Below, piece by piece: positions 44,598 to 53,245 of a stretch of DNA of 64,000 nucleotides. The position numbers were made by a program, and so were the translations under genes. The notes beneath the pieces are model-generated. The model saw only the letters and a list, made by a program, of their open reading frames with translations, made no database searches and was not told the DNA's origin. Source of the DNA: JACJWR01 sp964474045 (GTDB lineage Bacteria > Actinomycetota > Actinomycetes > S36-B12 > UBA10799); contig CAYYRC010000002.1 in NCBI GenBank assembly GCA_964474045.1, positions 186,001-250,000 on the forward strand, read 5' to 3'. The first letter of the stretch is position 1; every line of letters starts with the position of its first letter.

Positions 44598-45278
44598 TCA
44601 GCTTGCGGCGGCCTTGCGCGAGGCGATAACCCGGTCGACGATTCCGTACTCCAACGCCTGGTCGGCAGTCAGGATCTTGTCGCGCTCGATGTCGCGCTCG
44701 ACGTCCTCCGGGGATCGCCCGGTGTGGGTGGCGATGATGCCTTCCATCTCCTTGCGCATCCGCAGGATCTCATTCGCCTGGATCTCGATGTCCGATCCTT
44801 GCCCGCCGCCCTCGGTGTACGGCTGGTGGATGAGCACCCGGGCGTGCGGCAACGCATAGCGCTTGCCCGCGGCCCCGGCGGCGAGCAGCACCGCTGCCGC
44901 GCTAGCCGCCTGCCCCAGGCAGACGGTCTGGATCTCCGGCTTGACGAACTGCATCGTGTCGTAGATCGCCGTCATCGCCGTGTACGAGCCGCCCGGGGAG
45001 TTGATGTAGATGGAGATGTCCCGGTCCGGGTCCATCGACTCCAGGCAGAGCAGCTGGGCCATCACATCGTCCGCCGAGGCATCGTCGATCTGCACCCCGA
45101 GGAAGATGATGCGCTCCTCGAACAGCTTGGTGTACGGGTTGTGGATGCGCTCGCCGTTGGCGGAGCGCTCGCGGAACTCCGGCAGGATGTAACGGGCCGA
45201 TGGGCTGAACACTGAACCTCCCACTGATGCGCCGAGGGCGTCGGGAACGGATGCGTTGATGAAGGATGCGCTGCTCAC
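44598..45278 (-). CDS. clpP2: ATP-dependent Clp protease proteolytic subunit 2
   Basis: One of two ClpP paralogues that form a mixed tetradecamer in actinobacteria. The 226-residue protein carries the serine in GQAASAAAVLL, the histidine in ALPHARVLIHQP, and the RDKILTADQALEYGIVD segment with the aspartate. GTG 45278 overlaps the clpP1 stop by four bases (GTGA); the open frame upstream lies within clpP1. About 30 extra N-terminal residues before RYILPEFRERSAN probably form a propeptide. Order clpP1-clpP2-clpX is typical. Confidence 0.96.
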   Translation of the reverse strand: MSSASFINASVPDALGASVGGSVFSPSARYILPEFRERSANGERIHNPYTKLFEERIIFLGVQIDDASADDVMAQLLCLESMDPDRDISIYINSPGGSYTAMTAIYDTMQFVKPEIQTVCLGQAASAAAVLLAAGAAGKRYALPHARVLIHQPYTEGGGQGSDIEIQANEILRMRKEMEGIIATHTGRSPEDVERDIERDKILTADQALEYGIVDRVIASRKAAAS

Positions 45279-45919
45279 TTGGCGGTACCGCCGCTGCCGG
45301 TGACGTCGGCGGCGGAGCGCACCACCGAGTCGATGAAGCCGTACTCCAGCGCCTCGTCGGCGGTGAACCAGCGGTCGCGGTCGGAGTCCCGCTCGACCTG
45401 TTCCAGGCTCTGGCCGGTCTGCTCGGCGATGATCGAGGCCATCTGCTTCTTGATGTGCAGCATCTGCTCGGCCTGGATCTTGATGTCGCTGGCCGTGCCG
45501 CCGATGCCGCCTGAGGGCTGGTGCATCATGATCCGCGCGTGCGGCAGGGCGTACCGCTTTCCCTTGGCGCCGGCGCTCAGCAGGAACTGCCCCATGGAGG
45601 CGGCCAGGCCCATCGCCACCGTCGCCACGTCGTTCTGGACGAACTGCATCGTGTCGTAGATGGCCATGCCAGCCGTGACGGAGCCGCCCGGGGAGTTGAT
45701 GTACAGGTAGATGTCGCGCTCGGGGTCCTCCGCCGCGAGCAGCAGGATCTGCGCGCACAGCAGGTTGGCGACCGAGTCCTCGACCTGCGATCCGAGGAAC
45801 ACGATCCGCTCCCGGAGGAGCTTCTGGTAGACGGAGTCGTCGTAGTTGATGCCGCCCGCGCCATTGCCGCGGAGCTCCGGGACGATCAACCCCTGGGTGC
45901 TGCTGCTGGAGGTGCCCAA
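45275..45919 (-). CDS. clpP1: ATP-dependent Clp protease proteolytic subunit 1
   Basis: The 214-residue protein has the catalytic serine in MGLAASMGQFLL, histidine in ALPHARIMMHQP and the aspartate in DSDRDRWFTADEALEYG, with normal ClpP length. The start used is TTG 45919; no ATG or GTG lies in frame near it, and GGAAAGGG stands upstream. A TAGAGT hexamer at 45964-45969 could be a -10 box, just after the tig terminator, so clp genes probably have their own promoter. It is translationally coupled to clpP2. Confidence 0.95.
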   Translation of the reverse strand: MGTSSSSTQGLIVPELRGNGAGGINYDDSVYQKLLRERIVFLGSQVEDSVANLLCAQILLLAAEDPERDIYLYINSPGGSVTAGMAIYDTMQFVQNDVATVAMGLAASMGQFLLSAGAKGKRYALPHARIMMHQPSGGIGGTASDIKIQAEQMLHIKKQMASIIAEQTGQSLEQVERDSDRDRWFTADEALEYGFIDSVVRSAADVTGSGGTAK

Positions 45920-45976
45920 CGCCGTTGCCCTTTCCGTCGAGGTGGGTACTACTGCTGTTGGCGACTCTAACGCCGA

Positions 45977-46008
45977 ACCAGCCGTGAGCCTTCCGGCTCA
46001 CGGCTGGT
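45977..46008 (-). terminator. Strong stem-loop after tig
   Basis: ACCAGCCGTGAGCC and GGCTCACGGCTGGT form a perfect 14-base stem around a four-base loop, which on the tig strand reads GGAA, a GNRA-type tetraloop. It lies about 33 bases after the tig stop. No U-tract follows, as is common for actinobacterial terminators. Confidence 0.8.
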
Positions 46009-46040
46009 GTTCGCTGTCGGCTTGCCGAGGCCGCTGCGCG

Positions 46041-47656
46041 TCAAGCGCGCGGCGACTCGTCGGACTCGTCGGCGTGGGACAGCTCGGCGGCTTCCGCCGC
46101 CACCTCAGCGTCCGTCACCTCGATGATGCCCTCTTCAAGCTCCTCGTCCGCGAGCTCCTCGTCCGCGAGCTCCTCGTCCGCGAGCTCCTCGTCCGCGAGC
46201 TCCTCGTNNNNNNNNNNNNNNNNNNNNNNNNNNNNNNNNNNNNNNNNNNNNNNNNNNNNNNNNNNNNNNNNNNNNNNNNNNNNNNNNNNNNNNNNNNNNN
46301 NNNNNNNAGCTCCTCGTCCGCGAGCTCCTCGTCCGCGAGCTCCTCGTCCGCGAGCTCCTCGTCCGCCAGTTCCTCGTCGTCTGCGGCCTCGTCGAGCGCT
46401 GTCAGGTCCACCGGACGCCCGGACGCATCGGTGATTTCCGCGGCCTCCAACACCACCGAGAGCGCCTTGGCCCGGCGCACGTCGCCGATGGCGGCAGTGA
46501 GCTGATCGGCCTGCAGCAGCGCCTGCACGAACTGGTCGGGCGACATGCCGTAGCGCGGCGCCTGCTGCATGATCCAGGAGCTGATGTCGTCCTGGGCAAC
46601 CTCGACGCCCTCGGCCTCCGCGATGGCATCGAGCAGGAACTGGCTGCGCAACGTCTGCTCGGTCTCTGCCACGAACTCCTCGCGGTGCGCCTCGTCGCCG
46701 TGGCCGTCGCTGAAGTGCTGGTCCACGAGCTGCGCCAGCAGCTGCTCGGGAACCGGGATCTCCAGGTCGTCGAGCAGGGCCTCCGCCAGCTTGTCGCGGG
46801 CCTCGATGCCCTGATCGACCAGCTTCGAGCGCTGCAGCCGCAGGCGCAGATCGTCGCGCAGCTCGTCGATGGTGTCGAACTCGCTGGCCATGAGCGCGAA
46901 GTCGTCATCGGCCTCGGGGAGCTCGCGCTCGCGGACACCCTTGACCGTGACGCTCAAGGTGATCTCCCGGTCGGCATAGTCGCCCTCGGTCGGGACGTGG
47001 GCGAACTCCACCACATCGCCTTCGGCTGCGCCCCGGACCGCGTCGTCGAACCCGGCGATCATGTTGCCGGCGCCAACCTCGAAGGACATGCCGGCGCCGG
47101 AGTACTCCTCGACCTCATCGTCGTCGGCCGTTCCCTTCACGTCCACCACCACGACGTCCCCGTCGGCCACGGCGCGCTCCACCGGCGTCACCTTGGCGAA
47201 CCTGCCCCGCAACTCCGTGAGCTGCGCCTCGACATCGTCTTCGGCCACTTCGGCGTCGGCCACCTGCACGGCCATCCCCCGGTAGTCGGGCAGGTCGATC
47301 TCGGGCCGCACATCCACCTCGGCCACGAAAGCGATCGAGTCGGAGTCGCCGACCTCCGACAGGTCCTGGTCGATCACCACGTTGGGCGTCCCCAGCGCCT
47401 CCACACCGTGCTCGTCCAGCGCCTCGGTGATGGCCCTCGGGACGGCGTCCTGCAGCGCCTCCTGCAGGACGACGCCGCGGCCGAAGCGCTGCTCCAGCAG
47501 CTTGGCCGGCACCTTGCCCTTGCGGAAGCCGGGGATGTTGACCTGCTGGGCGATCTGCCGGTAGGCCGTCTCGAGCGCGGGCTTCAGGTCCGCCGGCTCC
47601 AGCTCGATGCTGATGTTGACGCGGGTGGGAGACACAGTCTCGGTGGTGCTCTTCAC
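46041..47656 (-). CDS. tig: Trigger factor, with a 15-base repeat tail interrupted by an assembly gap
   Basis: Trigger factor is the ribosome-bound chaperone. From GTG 47656 the product shows the ribosome-binding GFRKGKVP at 43-50, a PPIase (FKBP) domain at about 150-240 (GDVVVVDVKG), and the helical C-terminal chaperone domain up to about 420. An acidic tail of ADEEL repeats follows and runs into the 100-N gap. On the other side of the gap the only sensible frame continues ADEEL, then EEGIIEVTDAEVAAEAAEL and a TGA at 46041. That frame is not the one obtained by counting the N, so a plain translation gives a false Arg/Ser-rich end. The true length depends on the gap. Confidence 0.93.
46141..46380 (-). 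repeat. 15-base tandem repeat encoding ADEEL in tig
   Basis: The unit on the plus strand is TCCTCGTCCGCGAGC. Four perfect copies run from 46141 to 46200, with a partial fifth to 46207; after the gap three perfect copies run from 46311 to 46355, then degenerate copies to about 46380. Sequence identity of the units explains why assembly stopped here. The number of copies is probably variable between strains or cells. Confidence 0.95.
46208..46307. other. Assembly gap of exactly 100 N inside the tig repeat
   Basis: The round number indicates a placeholder for an unknown length. If the repeat is perfect across the gap, its phase requires a true length of 5 plus a multiple of 15 bases; 100 does not satisfy this and also breaks the reading frame. 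The missing DNA should therefore be further ADEEL units only. Confidence 0.95.
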
Positions 47657-47692
47657 GGTGCAGGCACACTCCAGGTAGGGATGGTGGACACG

Positions 47693-47765
47693 TCGGGGCG
47701 GGGAGACTCGAACTCCCGATCTCCTGCACCCAAAGCAGGCGCGCTAGCCACTACGCTACGCCCCG
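47693..47765 (-). tRNA. tRNA-Pro(TGG)
   Basis: On the minus strand the gene begins CGGGGCGTAGCG. The anticodon stem CCTGC/GCAGG encloses TTTGGGT, giving anticodon TGG. The T arm contains AGTTCGAGTCT, and the acceptor stem CGGGGCG/CGCCCCG is perfect and starts with the C1-G72 pair typical of bacterial tRNA-Pro. The CCA end is not encoded (ACG follows). It lies 36 bases before tig on the same strand. Confidence 0.96.
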
Positions 47766-47905
47766 GATCGACTCGCCGGCTCAGTCTACGGGTCTCGCAT
47801 GGACACCGTGCCGTGGGTCGCGACACGATAGAGCCGCCAAGTGCAGCACCTACGCTGCAGCGCCCGGGACCGGGCTCCCGGCGACGACCTCATGAAGGGG
47901 AATTC

Positions 47906-48409
47906 ATGGCGACGAACGACCTCTCCGCAATGCTCAACCAGCTGCTCTCAGGCGCCGGGGGAAGCATCGACACCAGCAAGCTGCAGCAGAACCTGCAGCC
48001 GCTGCTTGACCTGATCCAGCAGAACGGCGGTCTGCAGGCCCTGATCGAGAAGCTGCAGGCGTCCGGCCTCGGCGACCAGGTGCAGTCGTGGCTGGGCCAG
48101 GGAGCCAACCTCGCCGCAAACCCGCAGCAGCTGACGGAGGTGCTCAACCCGGAGAGCCTCAAGGCTGCGGCGGACAAGGCCGGCGCCTCGGCGCAGGACG
48201 TCGCCGGCGAGCTGTCCTCGGTGCTGCCGGGCCTGGTCGACAAGCTGTCCCCGTCGGGGCAGCTGCCCGGTGCGGCCAACCTGGGCGACGCCCTGGGCAA
48301 GATTCCCGGCGGCGAGCAGCTGAGCGGCCTGCTGGGCCCGCTGCTGGGGGGCGCGTCTGGCGGCGGCGCCGGAACGGCCGGTGGCGCCGGGGCGGCCCCC
48401 TCAGCCTGA
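47906..48409 (+). CDS. YidB-like DUF937 family protein
   Basis: The 167-residue product starts MATNDLSAMLNQLLSG and has the QNGGLQALIEKLQASGLGDQVQSWLGQG and NPQQLTEVL segments of the YidB/DUF937 family, a helical domain of unknown function. The second half is Gly/Pro/Leu-rich and probably disordered, ending in an Ala/Gly tail. ATG 47906 follows AAGGGG at a good distance. It stands alone on the plus strand between tRNA-Pro and tRNA-Gly with a clear terminator after it, so it is a single-gene unit. Confidence 0.85.
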   Translation: MATNDLSAMLNQLLSGAGGSIDTSKLQQNLQPLLDLIQQNGGLQALIEKLQASGLGDQVQSWLGQGANLAANPQQLTEVLNPESLKAAADKAGASAQDVAGELSSVLPGLVDKLSPSGQLPGAANLGDALGKIPGGEQLSGLLGPLLGGASGGGAGTAGGAGAAPSA

Positions 48410-48423
48410 CATCGCAACACCCG

Positions 48424-48455
48424 ACCCGGCCCTCGCACTTGCGGGGGCCGGGTTT
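48424..48455 (+). terminator. Intrinsic terminator after the YidB-like gene
   Basis: ACCCGGCCC (48424-48432) pairs perfectly with GGGCCGGGT (48445-48453) around a 12-base loop and is followed by TT. It starts 15 bases after the stop codon. Confidence 0.8.
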
Positions 48456-48512
48456 GGCCTATTCTGGGCGAGTGCCCGGCCGTCGGCGCAAGGGAGCGGC
48501 GGCGGTCGGTGT

Positions 48513-48586
<74 letters not shown>

Positions 48587-48655
48587 AGGTCAAGGACCTG
48601 GTCGGAGGCCGATTGGTTTTCGAACGGACGTCGCTGCAGGAGTGCGGGTTACACA

Positions 48656-49123
48656 GTGGACTGGATCTGGCTCGTGCTCGGGGTGTTGCTGATCGCGATC
48701 CTCTGCACCGTCCTATACGCCTTCTTCGTCCTGCGGCCCAGGACGACGAAGCAGGTGACGGCGAGTCTGCAGGTCCTGGTGCGCGAGACGCACGGCGTCG
48801 CCGCGGAACTCCTGGCACCGGCCAAGTGCCTGGCCACATCGGCGCCGTCGAGGCAGGATCTGCGAGGACTGGGGGTGCTCGGGGTCACGGCGCAGGGCCT
48901 GGTGTTCGCCGCCGCCGACCCGGACCGCTCAATGCTGGTTGCGCGCGACTCGATCCTGGCGGCCGACGCCGCGCCCCTGCCCGGCAGCAAGGGCGCAGGA
49001 ACCAGGTCGGCCACGGGGCGGCTGGAGGTCCGGTGGCAGGTGCCTGACGGCGAGCGCTCGGCCAGCTTCGCCACAGCCCAGGCGTCCGACTTCGCCACTC
49101 TCCTGGCGCCTCCCGGGATCTGA
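48656..49123 (+). CDS. Single-pass membrane protein of unknown function
   Basis: The 155-residue product starts at GTG 48656 with DWIWLVLGVLLIAILCTVLYAFFVL, an N-terminal membrane helix (about 3-25), then a cytoplasmic basic stretch and a beta-rich domain (LGVTAQGLVFAAADPDR, GRLEVRWQVPDG). I do not recognise a family with confidence. The open frame continues upstream through the tRNA-Gly gene and cannot be translated there. AGGAG lies 13 bases before the GTG. It converges with the nitroreductase-like gene 28 bases away. Confidence 0.7.
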   Translation: MDWIWLVLGVLLIAILCTVLYAFFVLRPRTTKQVTASLQVLVRETHGVAAELLAPAKCLATSAPSRQDLRGLGVLGVTAQGLVFAAADPDRSMLVARDSILAADAAPLPGSKGAGTRSATGRLEVRWQVPDGERSASFATAQASDFATLLAPPGI

Positions 49124-49151
49124 TCGGCGCTCCCGCGCGCCCTCGAACTCG

Positions 49152-49778
49152 TCAGTCGAAGATCGGGCCCACATCCCGGCCACGCTTCAGCTCATAGAAG
49201 CCCGGTGTCGTCATGCACCCCACGACGGCATCAAACAGTCGGCCCGCGGCTTCGCCCCGGGGTGCTGGGCTGACGACGGGGCCGAATATCGCGGTACCGG
49301 CGATGTGCAGCACGGGGGTGCCGGTGTCCATGCCCACCGGGTCCATCCCCTCGTGGTGGCTCTCCCGGACGCGGGCGTCCCACCCTGGGTCGTGGGCGGC
49401 TGCCGCGAGCTCAGCGGGCAGTCCCGCCGCCGCCAGCGCCTCCGCGAACACGGCGTCATCGTCGTCGCGGCCCTGCACGTGGTACCGGACGCCGATGGCC
49501 TCGTAGAGCGGCCGCACGGCCTGCGGCCCCACCTCCTCCTCGGCGGCTACCACCAGCCGGACGGGGGGCATCCCCCGCTCCATCAGGGCTGCGTACTGCG
49601 GCGGCAGCTCACGGCCCTCGTTCAGCACGGCGAGGGACATGATGTGCCAGTTCACGGCGATGTTGCGCACCTGCTCGACCTCGAGCAGCCAGCGCGACGT
49701 CAGCCATGCCCAGGGACACAGCGGATCGACATAGAGGTCCACCACCATCGTCTCGGTCTCTTTGCCATCGACGCCCAT
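49152..49778 (-). CDS. DsbA-fold protein related to mycothiol-dependent nitroreductase Rv2466c, single-cysteine variant
   Basis: The 208-residue protein has a thioredoxin/DsbA fold. It resembles Mycobacterium tuberculosis Rv2466c throughout: VDLYVDPLCPWAWLTSRW, HIMSLAVLNEGR, AAEEEVGPQAVRPLYEA, SHHEGMDPVGMDTGTPVLHI and a final FYELKRGRD. Rv2466c reduces nitro compounds with mycothiol via a CPWC motif; here the motif is CPWA (Cys21, Ala24), so only the nucleophilic cysteine remains. That suits a mixed disulfide with mycothiol but not an internal one. ATG 49778 has GGAG five bases upstream. It is divergent from the aminopeptidase gene by 92 bases, a context seen in other actinobacteria. Confidence 0.88.
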   Translation of the reverse strand: MGVDGKETETMVVDLYVDPLCPWAWLTSRWLLEVEQVRNIAVNWHIMSLAVLNEGRELPPQYAALMERGMPPVRLVVAAEEEVGPQAVRPLYEAIGVRYHVQGRDDDDAVFAEALAAAGLPAELAAAAHDPGWDARVRESHHEGMDPVGMDTGTPVLHIAGTAIFGPVVSPAPRGEAAGRLFDAVVGCMTTPGFYELKRGRDVGPIFD

Positions 49779-49870
49779 CAGCGCTCCATTCGCGTTCGCC
49801 GTCCGAGTAAGGCCGCCCCATGCTGTGCACGCAGCCCGAACCGACCCTACGGCAATGATTGGATTGCACC

Positions 49871-52432
49871 ATGCCAGACGAGAACCTGACCCGGGCCGAG
49901 GCTGCCGAGCGGTCGCAGCTTGTCAGCCATGTCCGCTACGATGTCGCGCTCGACTTGACGGCAGGACCGCAGACGTTCACCTCCGTGACCCGGGTGACCT
50001 TCGAAGCCGCCGAGGGCGCCAGCACGTGGCTTGACCTCATCGCCCCGAACGTTCGACGCGTCGAGTTGAACGGCATGGTCCTCGATGTGGCGAAGGTCGT
50101 CGCAGACTGCCGAATCGAGCTGTCCGACCTGGCCGCGTCGAACACGGTGGTCGTTGCGGCCGACTGTGCCTACATGAGCACCGGCGAGGGTCTGCATCGG
50201 TTCGTGGACCCGGAGGACGATGCCGTCTACACCTACACCCAGTTCGAGGTCGCCGACTGCCGGCGGGTGTTCGCCGTCTTCGAGCAGCCCGACCTCAAGG
50301 CGCCGATGCAGCTGACGGTGACTGCGCCAGCTCATTGGCAAGTCGTGTCCAACCGTCCCACGCCGCGCCCAGAGGCGCTGCCGGATGGCGCCGCGATGTG
50401 GCGCTTCGAACCCACCTGGCCACTGCCCAGCTACCTCTACGCCCTGGTCGCAGGCGACTACGCCGTCGTGCGCGACGAGTACGCCGGCCCGCACGGCACC
50501 TACCCGCTGGGGGTGTTCTGCCGCAAGACCCTGGCGCCGAGCCTGGACGCTCACGACATCCTGACCATCACCAAGCAGGGGTTCCGCTACTTCGAGGAGG
50601 CCTTCGACTACCCCTTTCCGTTCGAGAAGTACGACCAGCTGTTCGTCCCGGAGTTCAATGCGGGCGCGATGGAGAACCCCGGTGCGGTGACGTTCCACGA
50701 GGACCACTACATCTTCCGCTCGCGGGTGACCGAGGCGGCCTACGAATCCCGCGCCGAGACGATCCTGCACGAGATGGCGCACATGTGGTTCGGCGACCTG
50801 GTGACCATGCGCTGGTGGGACGACCTCTGGCTGAACGAGTCGTTCGCGGAGTGGGCGGCGCATGACGCCGCCAGCAACGCCACCCGGTTCGGCCAGGCCT
50901 GGGCGTCCTTCGCCAACCAGCGCAAGGCGTGGGCCTACCGGCAGGACCAGCTGCCGTCGACGCACCCCATCGCCGCCGACATGGTGGACCTGGACTCCGT
51001 GCACGCGAACTTCGACGGCATCACCTATGCCAAGGGCGCGTCCGTGCTCAAGCAGCTGGTCGCCTTCGTGGGGCGCGAGGAGTTCCTGACTGGGGTGCGG
51101 CAGTACTTCCGCACCCACGCGTTCGGCAACACCGAGCTCGCCGATCTACTCGCGGCGCTGGCGGCAGCCTCAGGCGGCCGGGATCTGGGCGGATGGGCCC
51201 AGGAATGGCTGCAGACCCCCGGGGTGAACCTGATCCGGCCGGAGGTGCACATCGGTCCCGAAGGCCGATACGAGGCGGTGACCCTGCTGCAGGAACCGCC
51301 GAGTGCCCCGGCCGGGGTTCCGCAGACCCTGCGCGCGCACGCGCTGGAGCTGGGGCTCTACGACATCGTGGACGGCAGGCTGGAACTTCGCCGGCGGACC
51401 CCGGTCGACGTCGCCGGGGAGCGCACGGAGGTTCCGGCGCTCCAGGGCGAGCCCGCCGCGGACCTCCTGCTCGTCAACGACGACGACCTGACCTACGCCA
51501 AGATCCGGCTGGATCCGCACTCCTTGGGCGCGGCCATCGACGGACTCGGCACCCTGGGGGATCCCCTCGCCCGCGCGCTGATCTGGGGTGCGGCGTGGGA
51601 CATGACCCGCGACGCCGAGCTGCCCACCTCGGAGTTCGTCGCCCTCATCGCAGGTGCGATCGGCTCGGAGTCCGATGTGGGCCTCGTCGGGCAGGTGCTG
51701 CGCCAGGCACTGGGCGCGGTCAGCATGTTCGCCGACCCGTCGCAGCGGTCCAACTACTGCACGATGCTGGCGCAGTCGCTGCTCACCGCCGCCGAAGCTG
51801 CGCCACCCGGCAGCGACCACCAGCTGGCCTACGTCCGCGGCCTCATCACGTTCGCCGGCGATGCCGAGATCGCCTTCCTGCGTGGGCTGCTCACCGGCTC
51901 GCAGATTCTTCCGGGCCTGGCCGTGGACACCGACGTGCGCTGGTCGCTCGTCACCCGGCTGGTGGCGCTCGGCGCCGCCGGCGAGGAGTCGGTAGCCGAT
52001 CAGTTGCTGCTCGACGACACCGCGGCCGGGCGTCGCCGGGCGGCCACCGCGCGGGCGGCGGCACCGGACCTCGCGGCCAAGGAAGCCGCATGGCTGTCGG
52101 CGCTGGACGACCCGTCGCTGCCCAACGCCACCCTGGCCGCCACAGTCGCCGGGATCATGCAGCCCTTCCAGGGCGACCTGGTGCGGCCGTTCATCGAGCG
52201 CTACTTCGCGGCGCTGCCGACGATCGTCAGCGAACGCACCCACGAGATCATGAACCAGGTGGTGACCGGGCTCTACCCCTCCCTGGTCGTGGACGCCAGC
52301 GTGGTCGAGCGGACCGACGTGTTCCTGCAGAGCAACCCCGACTTCCCCAGCGGGGTCGCCCGACTGCTGGTCGAGGGGCGCGACGGGTTGGAGCGCTCAC
52401 TGCGTTGCCTGGCCCGCGACCGCGACGGCTGA
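49871..52432 (+). CDS. pepN: Aminopeptidase N (M1 family)
   Basis: The enzyme removes N-terminal residues from peptides in the cytoplasm. The 853-residue product has an N-terminal beta domain, the substrate motif GAMEN near 268, the zinc site HEMAH (His300, Glu301, His304) with Glu323 in NESFAE, and a C-terminal helical ERAP-like domain (about 520-853). ATG 49871 is preferred; TTG 49859 is possible. No Shine-Dalgarno sequence is visible, so the mRNA may be leaderless, as is frequent in actinobacteria. It converges with the DUF5130 gene 28 bases away. Confidence 0.96.
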   Translation: MPDENLTRAEAAERSQLVSHVRYDVALDLTAGPQTFTSVTRVTFEAAEGASTWLDLIAPNVRRVELNGMVLDVAKVVADCRIELSDLAASNTVVVAADCAYMSTGEGLHRFVDPEDDAVYTYTQFEVADCRRVFAVFEQPDLKAPMQLTVTAPAHWQVVSNRPTPRPEALPDGAAMWRFEPTWPLPSYLYALVAGDYAVVRDEYAGPHGTYPLGVFCRKTLAPSLDAHDILTITKQGFRYFEEAFDYPFPFEKYDQLFVPEFNAGAMENPGAVTFHEDHYIFRSRVTEAAYESRAETILHEMAHMWFGDLVTMRWWDDLWLNESFAEWAAHDAASNATRFGQAWASFANQRKAWAYRQDQLPSTHPIAADMVDLDSVHANFDGITYAKGASVLKQLVAFVGREEFLTGVRQYFRTHAFGNTELADLLAALAAASGGRDLGGWAQEWLQTPGVNLIRPEVHIGPEGRYEAVTLLQEPPSAPAGVPQTLRAHALELGLYDIVDGRLELRRRTPVDVAGERTEVPALQGEPAADLLLVNDDDLTYAKIRLDPHSLGAAIDGLGTLGDPLARALIWGAAWDMTRDAELPTSEFVALIAGAIGSESDVGLVGQVLRQALGAVSMFADPSQRSNYCTMLAQSLLTAAEAAPPGSDHQLAYVRGLITFAGDAEIAFLRGLLTGSQILPGLAVDTDVRWSLVTRLVALGAAGEESVADQLLLDDTAAGRRRAATARAAAPDLAAKEAAWLSALDDPSLPNATLAATVAGIMQPFQGDLVRPFIERYFAALPTIVSERTHEIMNQVVTGLYPSLVVDASVVERTDVFLQSNPDFPSGVARLLVEGRDGLERSLRCLARDRDG

Positions 52433-52460
52433 CCGGCCGCAGAGCGACCAGGGCGAAAGC

Positions 52461-52856
52461 TCAGGCGGGCTCGTCGGTGTTGAGCTCCGGCGGGTGCGCT
52501 GCCTGTTCCCCCAGCAGGATGATCCCGGCGCGCAGACCCCCGGCTATGTCGCCGACCGAGAATCGCGAGCTCATTGTCAGGATGGCCAGCCGGCAGCGGT
52601 CGTCGGGCAGCCACCGCTGTGCCTGCGGACCGGTCACGACATCCACCGTCCGAGCCTGCGGATCGACCGCGACGAGCACGCACGATTCCGCTTTCGGCAG
52701 TTTGACCAGCATGTCCTCGGCGGCATCCCGGCTGGGCACGTCGCCGACGAAGGCGGCGAAGGTCAGCCCGCTGGCTCTCTGGGCGATCTGGGCCGCCTGC
52801 TCGATGTCTCCGCGCTGCCGCGCGGTGAAGAACTCACCACCGGCCACGTGCGCCAC
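52461..52856 (-). CDS. DUF5130 family protein
   Basis: The 131-residue product starts with GGEFFTARQRGDIEQAAQIAQ and contains FAAFVGDVPSRDAAEDMLVKLP and VLVAVDPQARTVDVVTGPQA, resembling the TPM-like fold of the mycobacterial DUF5130 family. The function is unknown. GTG 52856 has GGAG seven bases upstream and overlaps the end of the membrane protein gene by 23 bases, an unusually long overlap for real gene pairs that still fits coupled translation. It often neighbours pepN in actinobacteria. Confidence 0.75.
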   Translation of the reverse strand: MAHVAGGEFFTARQRGDIEQAAQIAQRASGLTFAAFVGDVPSRDAAEDMLVKLPKAESCVLVAVDPQARTVDVVTGPQAQRWLPDDRCRLAILTMSSRFSVGDIAGGLRAGIILLGEQAAHPPELNTDEPA

Positions 52857-53130
52857 CCAACACTCCAGGCGCCGTCGCCGCCGATTCCGCCGCGGAGTTC
52901 ACAGGCCGCATCTCCCCCGGCTTCGCCAGCGTGACCAGGGCTGAGGCCTGCTGGTCCGCCTCGGTCTGACGGGCATCGGGTCCGAACCATTCATCCGGGT
53001 CGGACCATGAATCGCCCGGACGCCACCGCCCCGCACGCCCGACCTGTGGGCCGAGCACGATGCCCGCCACCAGCAGGATCACGACGATCGGCACGATCAC
53101 GAGCAGCGCGATGACCGCGACCGGGCTCAT
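52834..53130 (-). CDS. Small single-pass membrane protein of unknown function
   Basis: The 98-residue product starts MSPVAVIALLVIVPIVVILLVAG, an N-terminal membrane helix (about 3-26), followed by a Trp/Asp-rich segment (DSWSDPDEWFGPDARQ) and a polar tail. No family is recognised. ATG 53130 is the start that includes the helix; the upstream open frame is basic noise. The gene overlaps the DUF5130 gene, suggesting a common transcript. A TACGGT hexamer about 60 bases upstream could be a -10 box. Confidence 0.6.
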   Translation of the reverse strand: MSPVAVIALLVIVPIVVILLVAGIVLGPQVGRAGRWRPGDSWSDPDEWFGPDARQTEADQQASALVTLAKPGEMRPVNSAAESAATAPGVLGGARGRW

Positions 53131-53169
53131 GGTGCCGCCGTGGTCACGGGCCGGGCAACGGCTGCGGAC

Positions 53170-53186
53170 AGGGGTTCCACACCCCT
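53170..53186. promoter_or_regulatory. Small hairpin upstream of the membrane protein gene
   Basis: AGGGGT and ACCCCT form a six-base stem with a five-base loop in the 115-base gap between malQ and the small membrane protein gene. It could sit in the leader of the latter or end malQ transcription; neither is certain. Confidence 0.25.
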
Positions 53187-53245
53187 CACCGTAGCGATGC
53201 CCGCGCGTCCACGCATGCTGTCTGTCGGGCTCCCCACCGCCGACA

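Noticed and set aside
46041..46207. An Arg/Ser-rich end of trigger factor (repeats of TRSSR)
   Set aside because: It arises only if the 100 N are counted literally. The ADEEL frame on this side continues the visible repeat from the other side and reaches a sensible acidic C-terminus, so the Arg/Ser frame is an artefact.
46141..46380. Possible CRISPR array or minisatellite of its own function
   Set aside because: The 15-base units are contiguous with no spacers and lie in frame in tig. They are a coding tandem repeat.
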